NCBI RefSeq assembly: GCF_013401555.1
Contig: NZ_CP058552.1
Coordinates: 5,456,001-5,520,000, forward strand
Reading direction: 5' to 3'
From: Paenibacillus sp. E222
GTDB taxonomy: Bacteria > Bacillota > Bacilli > Paenibacillales > Paenibacillaceae
DNA: 64,000 nt
The first letter of the stretch is position 1, and the number at the start of each line of letters is the position of its first letter. The notes beneath the pieces are model-generated. The model was not told where the DNA came from and ran no database searches. It worked only from the letters and a program-made list of their open reading frames with translations. A program made the position numbers and the translations under genes. Shown here piece by piece: positions 26,694 through 34,607 of the stretch.

Positions 26694-26826
26694 TCTATTG
26701 CCTCATTTTTAGGTGTATAACTATTCAAAGATGGGCTTCACCCGTGTCTTTAAATGTGCCACAACCCCGTGTCCATCCGGTTCTTGTCCTCATAAAATAT
26801 ATCAAACCAGATAGGAGTTGATATGA

Positions 26827-27225
26827 TTGCCAACATTCGATAGCATTCTTGTCACGGGAAATCAAACCATTAATCAGGATTTGCAGGTAAACGGTAATGT
26901 AACCATTGGCTTGGATCTGCAGGTGAATGGAGAACAGACGGTTGCTGGCAGCTTGCAGATTAACGACAGCTCCTCCATTACAAATAATCTGGGTGTCGGT
27001 GGGGTTATCGAGGCAGGAGACAGTGTAAAAGCAACAACTCAGCTCATGGCGATGAATCAGCCGACTCATCCAGTTGCCTTGCCACTCATCCAGCAGCTAT
27101 TATATTATAATCCCGGTGTACTTAATCAGCCGGGTCTAGTATTAACAGGCACCAGCGGGAATAAGTATGTTCTGTTTATTGATGAGAGCGGAGGAACACC
27201 AAATCTAGCGATTCAACGCGTGTAG
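26827..27225 (+). CDS. Small repeat-rich, probably beta-solenoid protein of unknown function
   Basis: 132 residues from a TTG with GGAG nine bases upstream. No signal peptide, Cys or Trp. Residues 8-65 are repetitive, with alternating hydrophobic positions and recurrent N-G turns (DLQVNGNVTIG, DLQVNGEQTVAG, SLQINDSSSIT, NLGVGGVIEAG), a pattern typical of short beta-helices such as phage-tail or bactofilin-like domains. The C-terminal half is a globular module ending GNKYVLFIDESGGTPNLAIQRV. It is divergent from the CgeB-like gene, and CATAAAATA at 26791 resembles a sporulation-sigma -10. I suspect a spore-surface structural protein; homology is not recognised. Confidence 0.75.
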   Translation: MPTFDSILVTGNQTINQDLQVNGNVTIGLDLQVNGEQTVAGSLQINDSSSITNNLGVGGVIEAGDSVKATTQLMAMNQPTHPVALPLIQQLLYYNPGVLNQPGLVLTGTSGNKYVLFIDESGGTPNLAIQRV

Positions 27226-27254
27226 GTTTCGCACGTAATATAGGCCGTAGTATA

Positions 27255-27300
27255 AAGGGGATGTCCCAAAAGTCATGAATATGACGATGGACATCCCCTT
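27255..27300 (+). terminator. Terminator of the beta-repeat protein gene
   Basis: Twelve-base perfect stem AAGGGGATGTCC / GGACATCCCCTT with an inner GTCATgaatATGAC hairpin, 30 bases after the stop codon. Confidence 0.75.
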
Positions 27301-27318
27301 GTTATCGTTATTTTGTTT

Positions 27319-27511
27319 TAACGAATCTGGTACACGCTATTTGCTTCTATTAGCCTAGGTCTGTGATCTAACGAATTACAGAGACGTTATTTCGTTAATG
27401 GGGCCAATTTTTAAGGTTATAACCCCGTTTTGTAACGGAATAACGTCACTGAGGTTCGTTAAAATGTGCATTCCTTGAAAATTCGCCGTTTAAGGTGTAG
27501 TAGGTTCGTTG
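27319..27511. repeat. Nested inverted repeats with a common TAACGAA...CGTTA unit
   Basis: Two 29-base units, 27369-27397 and 27433-27461, form an inverted pair sharing TAACGAA, CAG and GACGTTATT, ending CGTTA. Two more diverged units in matching orientation lie outside them (27319-27347, and 27485-27511 reversed), so the block is a four-unit nested palindrome of about 190 bases. It fills the spacer between the terminator and the end of the GH30 gene. It looks like a non-coding dispersed (REP or MITE-like) element; it has no open frame. Confidence 0.7.
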
Positions 27512-27526
27512 GCACCTTAAGACGAC

Positions 27527-28876
27527 TTATTCAGGGTTGATCAAAATGGACAAGGCCCCTTTGGATTCCAATTGCAGGTGTAAAAGCTCATCATTGCGAA
27601 GGTTCACCTGCACATTTCCGGTTTGCTCTCCATCATTGAATAGAACGACGGCAATCGAACCATCCGTATTTTTGAAGGCAACCGAACGGATGGATGCCTC
27701 ATTGGAGGAAGAGTCAATCCGCACAGCCTTTGGACGAATCAATGCACTGAAATGAGCCAGGGCATAATAGTCCAGTGTATAGGTAAGCTCTTTTGTTTGC
27801 TGGTTAACCTTCACAATGCCGCGGCATGTACTTTTCCCGAAGCCAGGAACGGTAGGACCGTTGTTCTCATCCAGTGCCATATTCCAGAGCACAAAAGATT
27901 TGCTGTAATTGCGAAGAATCTCAATACCTGTTCTGATCACATTGGAGAAAGCCTGCTCGAATGGAGGAATCCATTCCCCGCCTGATCCTTCAGTGAAGTG
28001 GACCTCTTTACCAGCAAAGGCTTCATACACCTTAGTTTGTGCCGAGGCCTCGCCCCCATACCAGTGCCACGCGACTCCATCTACCTCTTCTGCCGCCTCA
28101 TCAAGTACTGTCAGCGGATAATCCGGACGATCCCAGTTGTGATCATAACAGAGGATTTTGGTTTGGATGTCGTTGCGGACCAAAGCCGGCTTGAGATGAT
28201 TTTTGATAAAGTCTGCTTGGGCTTCAGCTGGCATCAACATGCCGGGATAATGTCCTGGTTCATAAAGTGCCTCATTCTGTGGTGTTACTGCATGGATAGG
28301 CAATCCATGGGATGCGTAGGCTTGAATATATTTCACAAAATAGTCGGCATATGCCGGATACCACTCATGTTTCAATTGACCTGTAATCATGGAGCCGCTA
28401 GTTTTCATCCAGCCCGGGGCGCTCCAAGGAGAAGCGAACAGCTTCAATTCAGGATTCAGCTCCAAAGCCTTTTGAGTCAAAGGAATAACATCCGCTTCAT
28501 CGTGTGCAATGCTGAACCCGGATAATCCCGGGTCCGTTTGATTTTCTGGCAGATCATTATAGCTGTATACGGTTCTGGCATAGTCGGAAGCTCCCATCGG
28601 ATTGCGGATGACCGACAATCCAATGCCTTCCTCGGGATGGAACAACCGGGTCATGACTTCAGCTCTCTGCTCTTCGCTTAATATCTGGTTGATCAGATAG
28701 GCAGATGAGTCCGTAAAAGAAGCCCCAAATCCATCCATTTCCTGATACGTTTGCTGATCATCCAGAAGGATGGTTGTAGTCTCCTTGCCGGAGTCCTGCG
28801 GTTTTAATTGATCCTGGGAGACGGATACAAACAATGCATCTTCTCCCGTGGATTTGTACATTTTCAATTTCGTCAT
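27527..28876 (-). CDS. GH30 glycosidase (glucosylceramidase-type, cytoplasmic)
   Basis: Retaining clan-A glycosidase, about 449 residues. The start at 28876 has GGAGGG seven bases upstream. There is no signal peptide. GH30 landmarks are MDGFGASFTDSSAYLI near the N-terminus, the acid/base glutamate in TPQNEALYEPG (about residue 202) and the nucleophile in HFTEGSGG (about 296), followed by the side beta-domain. It most resembles subfamily 1 enzymes acting on beta-1,6-glucan, beta-glucosides or xylosides. It is the last gene of an importer operon under LacI control, so it likely cleaves the imported oligosaccharide. Confidence 0.94.
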   Translation of the reverse strand: MTKLKMYKSTGEDALFVSVSQDQLKPQDSGKETTTILLDDQQTYQEMDGFGASFTDSSAYLINQILSEEQRAEVMTRLFHPEEGIGLSVIRNPMGASDYARTVYSYNDLPENQTDPGLSGFSIAHDEADVIPLTQKALELNPELKLFASPWSAPGWMKTSGSMITGQLKHEWYPAYADYFVKYIQAYASHGLPIHAVTPQNEALYEPGHYPGMLMPAEAQADFIKNHLKPALVRNDIQTKILCYDHNWDRPDYPLTVLDEAAEEVDGVAWHWYGGEASAQTKVYEAFAGKEVHFTEGSGGEWIPPFEQAFSNVIRTGIEILRNYSKSFVLWNMALDENNGPTVPGFGKSTCRGIVKVNQQTKELTYTLDYYALAHFSALIRPKAVRIDSSSNEASIRSVAFKNTDGSIAVVLFNDGEQTGNVQVNLRNDELLHLQLESKGALSILINPE

Positions 28877-28898
28877 ATGCTTTCCCTCCATATTCCTC

Positions 28899-30542
28899 TT
28901 ATTGGATACCCAATTTCTCTTTATTTTGCTTCATTTTCTCACTACGGACCTTCACGATGTCATCCCAACGGTTTTCACCTAAAAATGAATTGTAAGCAGC
29001 GAGTGCATTGTCAAAAGAGGCATCATCTTTGGCACGCACCATGCTTACCAGTGTTGAATTCCACTTGGCGTTGATCGCTGACAACGCACGTGCTTCAGGT
29101 GTTCCTTGATTCGGACTAATATTCTCCAGAATAAAGTGTGGTTTCAGTTTGCCTTTGCCCCACTCTTGCATTTGTTTAATCGCTTCCGGGAATGCATCCG
29201 CACTCAGTGCTTTGTGACGGTCATGACCAAAGAACATGAATTCGCCCATCCGGTATTCCTTCTTGAATTTGTCCGCATTGTGCAGCTGCAGATCCTTCAC
29301 AGCTGGCAGCAGCTCAACCGTACCGTCTGCATTCTTTTCATACGTCTCGCCTTCAATACCATAGTTCATCAGAAGCTGACCTTCTTCACTCAGCAGATAC
29401 GTAAAGATTTGAATGGCTTTAGCTGGATCTTTGGCGTCTTTGGAGATGAAGTTGATCATCCAGCCTGTAATGCCGGATTGATTGAGTGTTGGTGCATTAC
29501 CCTTAGTGCTTTGCGGTCCATCAACGGCTACATACTCTTTGCCTTCATTGGCACTCAGATAAATTTGCAGATTTCCACCCTGTTGAGGTGTGCCATCCAG
29601 CAGCATCGTTGCATATTTTCCAGATTTCACTTTTTCCTCAAAAGCCGTACCATCATCAGCAAAGCTGTCATCACTGATATTTCCGTCTCTGTATACCTTA
29701 TTTAAAGTCTTCAGCCATGTAAGATAATCTTCATCCTGATTGCGATCATAGAATTCTCCATTTTCAGTTTCAAGCGGCACACCAATGAAGTCTTGCAACG
29801 TATCTCCGAGTGAACCTGTTCCTTCCCCGATTGAGTTAAAACCAAATGGAATCAGCGTTGGGAACTTTTCTTTGATCTGTTTCATCACATTTTCGAATTC
29901 CTCTGGCGTTCCCATGACAGGGCTTCCCAAAGCTTCGTACACGTCTTTACGGATGATAAAGGCCGTTTTGGCCGGGATGTTGCCACTATCATAATCGGCC
30001 TGAGTATTGGAGTAGTTCGGATAGCCATAGGTCTTGCCATCAGCCAGCTGGAACCAGTTCAGGGTATCCGCAGCTGCGACTTTATTGAAGTATGGATCAT
30101 ATTTCTCCGCAAGATCATTCAGCGGCAGAGCCCAGGTTGCAGCTTTTTGCACTACAGGAGAGTTGGAGTCAAACACGGTCAGCAGGTCAGGCATGTCGCC
30201 ACCGGCAAAGAATGTATTCAATTTCGTGTCATCACCAGTAATGAATTTGATATTGATGTTCAGATCTTCCTTGATCTTTTTGGTCACAATGTCTTTGCCG
30301 AAATCCGTGTTCCACCAGTCCGCATTAACATACCAGGTAAGGTCCGTGACTTCTTCCTTTTTATCGAGCTGCCACGCTGGTTTTTCCGGATCGACTGTAT
30401 AGCGGTCTTCAATGGAAACCCAGTTGCCTTCGCTTGAACCCCCTGAACCACCACTGCAGCCTGTAATCATAATCACCGCTGTCAGCAATGCCGCGCACAG
30501 TTTAACGCCTTTTTGGCCTGCTGCCTTATTCATCTTGAACAT
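28899..30542 (-). CDS. Sugar-binding lipoprotein of an LplBC-type ABC importer
   Basis: Extracellular solute-binding protein (LplA/family 1 type), 547 residues. Start ATG lies seven bases after AAGGAGG. The signal peptide ends with the lipobox ITGC (Cys29), followed by a Gly/Ser linker. Typical features are DLTWYVNADWW, the GDMPDLLTV motif and the C-terminal NKEKLGIQ. It captures an oligosaccharide for the two permeases encoded just upstream and precedes the GH30 gene by 22 bases. Specificity is not evident; the GH30 partner suggests a beta-linked gluco-oligosaccharide. Confidence 0.93.
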   Translation of the reverse strand: MFKMNKAAGQKGVKLCAALLTAVIMITGCSGGSGGSSEGNWVSIEDRYTVDPEKPAWQLDKKEEVTDLTWYVNADWWNTDFGKDIVTKKIKEDLNINIKFITGDDTKLNTFFAGGDMPDLLTVFDSNSPVVQKAATWALPLNDLAEKYDPYFNKVAAADTLNWFQLADGKTYGYPNYSNTQADYDSGNIPAKTAFIIRKDVYEALGSPVMGTPEEFENVMKQIKEKFPTLIPFGFNSIGEGTGSLGDTLQDFIGVPLETENGEFYDRNQDEDYLTWLKTLNKVYRDGNISDDSFADDGTAFEEKVKSGKYATMLLDGTPQQGGNLQIYLSANEGKEYVAVDGPQSTKGNAPTLNQSGITGWMINFISKDAKDPAKAIQIFTYLLSEEGQLLMNYGIEGETYEKNADGTVELLPAVKDLQLHNADKFKKEYRMGEFMFFGHDRHKALSADAFPEAIKQMQEWGKGKLKPHFILENISPNQGTPEARALSAINAKWNSTLVSMVRAKDDASFDNALAAYNSFLGENRWDDIVKVRSEKMKQNKEKLGIQ

Positions 30543-30612
30543 ATTGTTTCCTCCTTAAGGTTAGGTGAGAAATATTGAATAGAGCGAACTTTCGAACAAG
30601 CTTGGATTTCTT

Positions 30613-31500
30613 TTACTCCTTGACTGCACCGAGCATCATACCCGAGATAAAGTATCTTTGAAGGACGGGATAGATCAGTACAATCGGCAGCGTGGTAATA
30701 ACAATCGTGGCCAGCTGCACCCCTTTCGTCGTTGTTTCGATGACTGCCGAGCCGCCCACATTTTGCATGGATTGTGTTTGGGATTGAACAATAATCTCGT
30801 ACAGCATCATCTGAAGTGGATACAGCGACTGATCGGTAATGTACAACTTGGTTGTCATAAAGTCATTCCATTGCCCCACCCCATTGAACAATGCAATGGT
30901 TGCCATCGCTGGCATGGACAGCGGAATGAAGATTTTGAGGAAAATATGCCAGTCTCCTGCACCATCGATTTTGGCAGACTCCTCCAGGGAATCCGGTACA
31001 TTCCGGAAGAAATTCATCAGAATGACGACATCATAGAAGCTGAACAATGCCGGAATAATGTACACCCAGAAGCTGTTGAGCAAGCCGAGTGATTTGATCA
31101 ATAAGTACGTTGGGATCATTCCGCCTGAGAAGAACATCGTGATAACCCCCATGGCAACGTACAGTTTACGGCCACGTATGTACTTTTTGCTCAGACCGTA
31201 GCCGACCATGGCACAGAAGAACACGTGTGTAACAACTCCGATTGTTGTTTTGGACACGGAGATGAAGAACGCCTGCCAGATGCTCGAATCGTTGAACACG
31301 GCTCTATAGTTCTCCAGCGAGAACTCCGGTGACCAGAAGATGAACCCGCCTTCCGCCAAAGCCTTGCCCGAGCTAAAAGAAGAGATGATGACATTCCAGA
31401 GCGGAACCACAATAACGACAGTACAAATAACGAGTAAAATAATATTTAAGGTATCAAAGATCCGACTATCGAGATCTTCTTTAGCCACCTTTCCATTCAC
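30613..31500 (-). CDS. LplC-like sugar ABC transporter permease
   Basis: Second permease of the importer (CUT1 family, YtcP/LplC type), 295 residues from a GTG eight bases after GGAGG. Six membrane segments are predicted by eye, and the EAA loop for ATPase contact reads EESAKIDGAGDWHIFLKIFIPLSMP. The C-terminus FISGMMLGAVKE is the usual ending of this subgroup. No ATPase gene is nearby, so a shared MsmX-type ATPase is expected from elsewhere in the genome. Confidence 0.94.
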   Translation of the reverse strand: MNGKVAKEDLDSRIFDTLNIILLVICTVVIVVPLWNVIISSFSSGKALAEGGFIFWSPEFSLENYRAVFNDSSIWQAFFISVSKTTIGVVTHVFFCAMVGYGLSKKYIRGRKLYVAMGVITMFFSGGMIPTYLLIKSLGLLNSFWVYIIPALFSFYDVVILMNFFRNVPDSLEESAKIDGAGDWHIFLKIFIPLSMPAMATIALFNGVGQWNDFMTTKLYITDQSLYPLQMMLYEIIVQSQTQSMQNVGGSAVIETTTKGVQLATIVITTLPIVLIYPVLQRYFISGMMLGAVKE

Positions 31501-31515
31501 ACGGGATGCCTCCTT

Positions 31516-32508
31516 CTACAGCACAGATTGATTATCGTTTAATTTGCTTGTAATTTTGTTCGCGGTGACCAGCAGAATAACGGACACGATCGAGACGCCC
31601 AGACCAACCGCGGTAGCATACGAAAAGTCACCCTGTGACATCCCCATACGGTATACATACGAATTGATAACTTCTGCCTTATCACGGTTTTGCGAGTTCA
31701 TCAGAACGAGTGTCTGGTCCAGATTGGAACCAAGTAAACCGCTTACAGTAAGAATCAGATTAAGGCTGATGATCGACTTCATGTTAGGCAATGTGATATT
31801 CCAGATTTGTCTGAGACGGCTTGCACCATCAATTTTGGCTGCTTCGTAATACGTAGGATCAATTTTCGACATAATCGCCAAATACAGAATCGTTCCCCAT
31901 CCGGCCTCTTTCCAAATATCGGATAAAACTGCAATCCACCAATACTTGCCTGCATCCAGCAAAATGTTCTGCGGTTGCGAGATCAGTCCCAAGCTGAGTA
32001 ACAGCTGATTAAATAATCCCGTTGTTGAAAACCAGGTGATCAGCATACCGCCCAATACAATCCAGGACAGAAAGTGAGGCAGATATGAAATCGTTTGCAC
32101 GAACTTTTTGAAGCGTCCGCTGTTCAGTTCATAGATCATGATCGCCAGGATAATAGGAATAACGAACCCGATACCCAATTTCAAAAAGCTGATCCCCAGC
32201 GTATTCACTACAGCATCCCAGAAGTATTTGTCGGACATAATGATTCTGAAATTTTCCAAACCGACCCACGGTGCGCTAGACAACGTATCAATGACGGTGT
32301 AATTTTTGAATGCAATCGTCAATCCGTATATGGGAATGTAACAAAAAATAATCATAAAAATGATGCCGGGTATAATCATCGATTGAATTTCCCATTGTCT
32401 TCGATAATCGATGACAAACTCTTTTACTTTTTGTCCAATTGTCTTCCTTCCCCCCGGTCCTACAGGCTTTTTACCGGTGGACGACGTCTCTACGGCTAAT
32501 TTACTCAC
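31516..32508 (-). CDS. LplB-like sugar ABC transporter permease
   Basis: First permease of the importer and first gene of the operon, 330 residues from a GTG preceded by GGAGGGGAG. A cytoplasmic 40-residue N-terminus is followed by six membrane segments and the EAA loop YYEAAKIDGASRLRQIWNITLPNMK. SYLPHFLSWIVLGG is the conserved LplB/YteP segment. The promoter directly upstream carries a palindromic operator shared with the LacI gene. Confidence 0.94.
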   Translation of the reverse strand: MSKLAVETSSTGKKPVGPGGRKTIGQKVKEFVIDYRRQWEIQSMIIPGIIFMIIFCYIPIYGLTIAFKNYTVIDTLSSAPWVGLENFRIIMSDKYFWDAVVNTLGISFLKLGIGFVIPIILAIMIYELNSGRFKKFVQTISYLPHFLSWIVLGGMLITWFSTTGLFNQLLLSLGLISQPQNILLDAGKYWWIAVLSDIWKEAGWGTILYLAIMSKIDPTYYEAAKIDGASRLRQIWNITLPNMKSIISLNLILTVSGLLGSNLDQTLVLMNSQNRDKAEVINSYVYRMGMSQGDFSYATAVGLGVSIVSVILLVTANKITSKLNDNQSVL

Positions 32509-32540
32509 GCTCTTTTGCTCCCCTCCAACTTAAGCATTCC

Positions 32541-32569
32541 ATCATAAAAACGTTTTTATTTTCCGACAA
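32541..32569 (-). promoter_or_regulatory. Importer-operon promoter with LacI operator in the spacer
   Basis: Minus-strand -35 TTGTCG (32564-32569), 17-base spacer, -10 TATGAT (32541-32546). The 16-base perfect palindrome ATAAAAACGTTTTTAT occupies 32544-32559, filling the space between the two boxes, so bound repressor would exclude RNA polymerase. The same 16 bases recur at the LacI promoter. Confidence 0.75.
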
Positions 32570-32598
32570 AAAAACCCCCTAATCTCAAATCTATAATT

Positions 32599-32649
32599 AA
32601 AAAAGACCGGAAATGATTGAATCACCTATGTTGAAAAATCACTCCGGTC
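32599..32649 (-). terminator. Terminator of the LacI gene, overlapping its coding end
   Basis: Arms GACCGGAGTGATT and AATCATTTCCGGTC followed by six T on the minus strand. The upstream arm lies within the last eight codons of the repressor gene, so the coding sequence and terminator stem are shared. Confidence 0.75.
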
Positions 32650-33648
32650 CATCTTCACATGACTTGAACCCCGTATGATCAGTTCACCCGCCAGTTTCTG
32701 TGAAACCCCATGTTCCTTCTTCTTGATCATGCGAACCAGGTGATTGACCGCCAGGATACCCTGCCTTGCAATCTGGTTTCTTACCGTACTTAATGGCGGG
32801 GAAAAATATTGGGCAATATCAATATCATCGAAGCCTACTACACTTACATCCTGAGGAACTTCGAAGCCATGAGACTTCAGGGCATGAATGCAGCCGATTG
32901 CGCTTACATCGTTTCCTGCAAGAAAAGCATCAGGCAGCTTGGAAGGATGCAGATGAAGAAAAGATTTTACCGCACTATAGGTGCCCTCTTCCTCAAAATA
33001 TCCCTGTAAGATGTAATCATCATCCATTGGAAGCTGGTACTCACGCAAAGCGGCCAGATAACCATCTCTACGCTGATTACTGTCAAACATGGTGTCCACG
33101 CCGGATATGTAGGCAATTTTCTTGTGTCCCAGTCCAATTAAATATTTGGTCGCTTCGTAACCCGCTACATAGGAGTCAAAAATGACGCTTCCCATCGTAT
33201 CGCTCTGATAGACCCGATCCAGAAATACAGCCTTGATCTTGTCTTTCTCCATAGCGATAATATCCTGCTCATCAATCCGCAGTTCTTCGTAGATGATGAC
33301 ACCATCCACACGTCGACCCAGAATATTACTCATAATGACCTGCTTATCCTTGGTCACAAACACATTGAGCCCGTAACCCAGACGATCGCATTCGCGAGAC
33401 ATGGATTCAACCAGCTTATAAAAATACGGACCCGACACACTTGTGGTGAAAAAGCCCAGCATCTTGGTTTGCCCGGATTTTAGCAGCTTGCCGTTCAGGT
33501 TGGGAACGTAGTTTAAACGCTCAGCAACCTTCAGGACATGTGATTTGGTCTCTGGGTTTAAGACATCCACGCCGTTCAAGGCGTTGGAAACCGTAGAAAT
33601 GGATACCCCGGCTTCCCGTGCAACATCTTTAATTGTAATCTTTCCCAT
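32626..33648 (-). CDS. LacI-family repressor of the GH30 importer operon
   Basis: Repressor of 340 residues. The N-terminal helix-turn-helix reads TIKDVAREAGVSISTVSNALNG with the hinge NYVPNLNGKLL, followed by a periplasmic-binding-protein-like sensor domain with the FLAGNDVSAIGCIHALK and VSVVGFDDIDIAQYFSPPLSTV stretches typical of sugar-responsive LacI proteins. It reads in the same direction as the importer operon and ends just before its promoter. Matching 16-base palindromes in both promoters indicate that it represses itself and the operon. Confidence 0.94.
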   Translation of the reverse strand: MGKITIKDVAREAGVSISTVSNALNGVDVLNPETKSHVLKVAERLNYVPNLNGKLLKSGQTKMLGFFTTSVSGPYFYKLVESMSRECDRLGYGLNVFVTKDKQVIMSNILGRRVDGVIIYEELRIDEQDIIAMEKDKIKAVFLDRVYQSDTMGSVIFDSYVAGYEATKYLIGLGHKKIAYISGVDTMFDSNQRRDGYLAALREYQLPMDDDYILQGYFEEEGTYSAVKSFLHLHPSKLPDAFLAGNDVSAIGCIHALKSHGFEVPQDVSVVGFDDIDIAQYFSPPLSTVRNQIARQGILAVNHLVRMIKKKEHGVSQKLAGELIIRGSSHVKMDRSDFST

Positions 33649-33667
33649 AATTTTTTGGTCCTTTGCT

Positions 33668-33714
33668 ATAAAAACGTTTTTATATATTTTAAATTAGCAT
33701 AAAACCGTTTTCAA
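33668..33714 (-). promoter_or_regulatory. Promoter of the LacI gene with two operator copies
   Basis: -35 TTGAAA (33709-33714), 17-base spacer, -10 TAAAAT (33686-33691) on the minus strand. The palindrome ATAAAAACGTTTTTAT (33668-33683) lies over the expected start site, and an imperfect copy (CATAAAACCGTTTTC, 33698-33712) overlaps the -35/spacer. This fits autorepression. Confidence 0.75.
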
Positions 33715-33803
33715 TACAACACTTTTTCTTTTAATTATTTTTCACATTCTTTTGCTATGATCATGGCATGGCTGCTTAGCACTGTCGTTAGAGACAGATA
33801 TGT

Positions 33804-33829
33804 AAAAAAGCAGCTCCTCTGTGAGCTGC
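33804..33829 (-). terminator. Terminator of the thioredoxin-like gene
   Basis: Stem GCAGCTC / GAGCTGC followed by six T on the minus strand, directly after the stop codon. Confidence 0.85.
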
Positions 33830-33835
33830 CGATAA

Positions 33836-34189
33836 TCATGCTTCTTGTTCCCCATTCTGCGTGTACATATGATAAATTTGTTGTACCTGCTCTTCCAATC
33901 GATGCAAGCGAACAAAACGATCAGCTCGAATATATTCCTTCTGCTCCACCAACATAATCATCGTGGGAACTGTGAAAATAAGAAACCTGGACGCCACCTC
34001 TTCCACTTGGTTGGCATTGATGTGGGCCAGATACACCATCGGATAAGGTTCAAGTAACTCCCTAATCTTGGGAAGTAAAGCATGACATACACTGCACTCT
34101 GGCCTTGATACATACAAAAAGACCAATTCATATTGTTGAATCATCTCTTCGATCATTTCTATGGATGTTATGTCATTAAGCTCTCTCAT
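33836..34189 (-). CDS. Thioredoxin-like protein (YtpP type)
   Basis: Cytoplasmic thioredoxin-fold protein of 117 residues. The ATG at 34189 sits nine bases after AAAGGG. The active-site motif is CSVC in YVSRPECSVCHALLPKI, and the cis-proline is in FTVPTMIML. CSVC rather than the CGPC of housekeeping thioredoxins is typical of YtpP-like proteins, some of which bind bacillithiol. It is a single gene with its own terminator. Confidence 0.9.
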   Translation of the reverse strand: MRELNDITSIEMIEEMIQQYELVFLYVSRPECSVCHALLPKIRELLEPYPMVYLAHINANQVEEVASRFLIFTVPTMIMLVEQKEYIRADRFVRLHRLEEQVQQIYHMYTQNGEQEA

Positions 34190-34354
34190 AAGGATCATCC
34201 CTTTCGGTCAGTTGACAGCTAGAGTTAAACCCTAGTTTATCACGAATGTCTAACTGTACAAATCTCGCGCTCGCCTAAACTTTTCTTTTCAAACACAGCC
34301 TGTTTGCATTAAAATATAGTTGGAAGATCATCCCATATGAAAAGAGGTTATTGT

Positions 34355-34492
34355 ATGAAAAAATCATTTCTTTTTCTGCTTACTGCCCTCATTGCTGTTA
34401 TCTCCTTCTCCGCGTATGCACCTGCATCTGATGCCTCTGGTAATATTGGAGTTAGCCTGCTATCGGATCGTGAAACAGGCACCGTAAAATAA
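34355..34492 (+). CDS. Small secreted peptide precursor (Phr-like architecture)
   Basis: 45 codons beginning MKKSFLFLLTALIAVISFSA and ending DRETGTVK. AAAGAGG stands seven bases before the ATG. A Lys-initiated hydrophobic helix with a probable signal-peptidase site near AYA is followed by a 20-residue polar tail. Length and layout match exported Rap-inhibitor (Phr) precursors, whose C-terminal few residues become a signalling peptide. No Rap-like TPR gene is in the window, so this role is a guess; it could also be a small exported protein of another kind. Confidence 0.6.
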   Translation: MKKSFLFLLTALIAVISFSAYAPASDASGNIGVSLLSDRETGTVK

Positions 34493-34534
34493 CGCGTTCA
34501 CACTCTTTCCAAGAAAAGAATTTGCACAGAAACG

Positions 34535-34578
34535 AGCAGGCGACCCGTTCGGATAACATCCGGAGTTGGTCGCCTGCT
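34535..34578. other. Strong hairpin between convergent genes, no U-tract
   Basis: AGCAGGCGACC / GGTCGCCTGCT with an inner CGGATaacATCCG stem. It lies between the small peptide gene and the DUF3817 gene. Neither strand has a clear T-run, so it may stabilise RNA 3' ends rather than terminate by itself. Confidence 0.5.
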
Positions 34579-34607
34579 GTCATTGTCATTGTTCTTTTCT
34601 GCAACCC

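Noticed and set aside
27319..27511. CRISPR array or riboswitch in the repeat block
   Set aside because: Units are inverted and diverged rather than regularly spaced direct repeats, and the block lies downstream of genes rather than in a leader.
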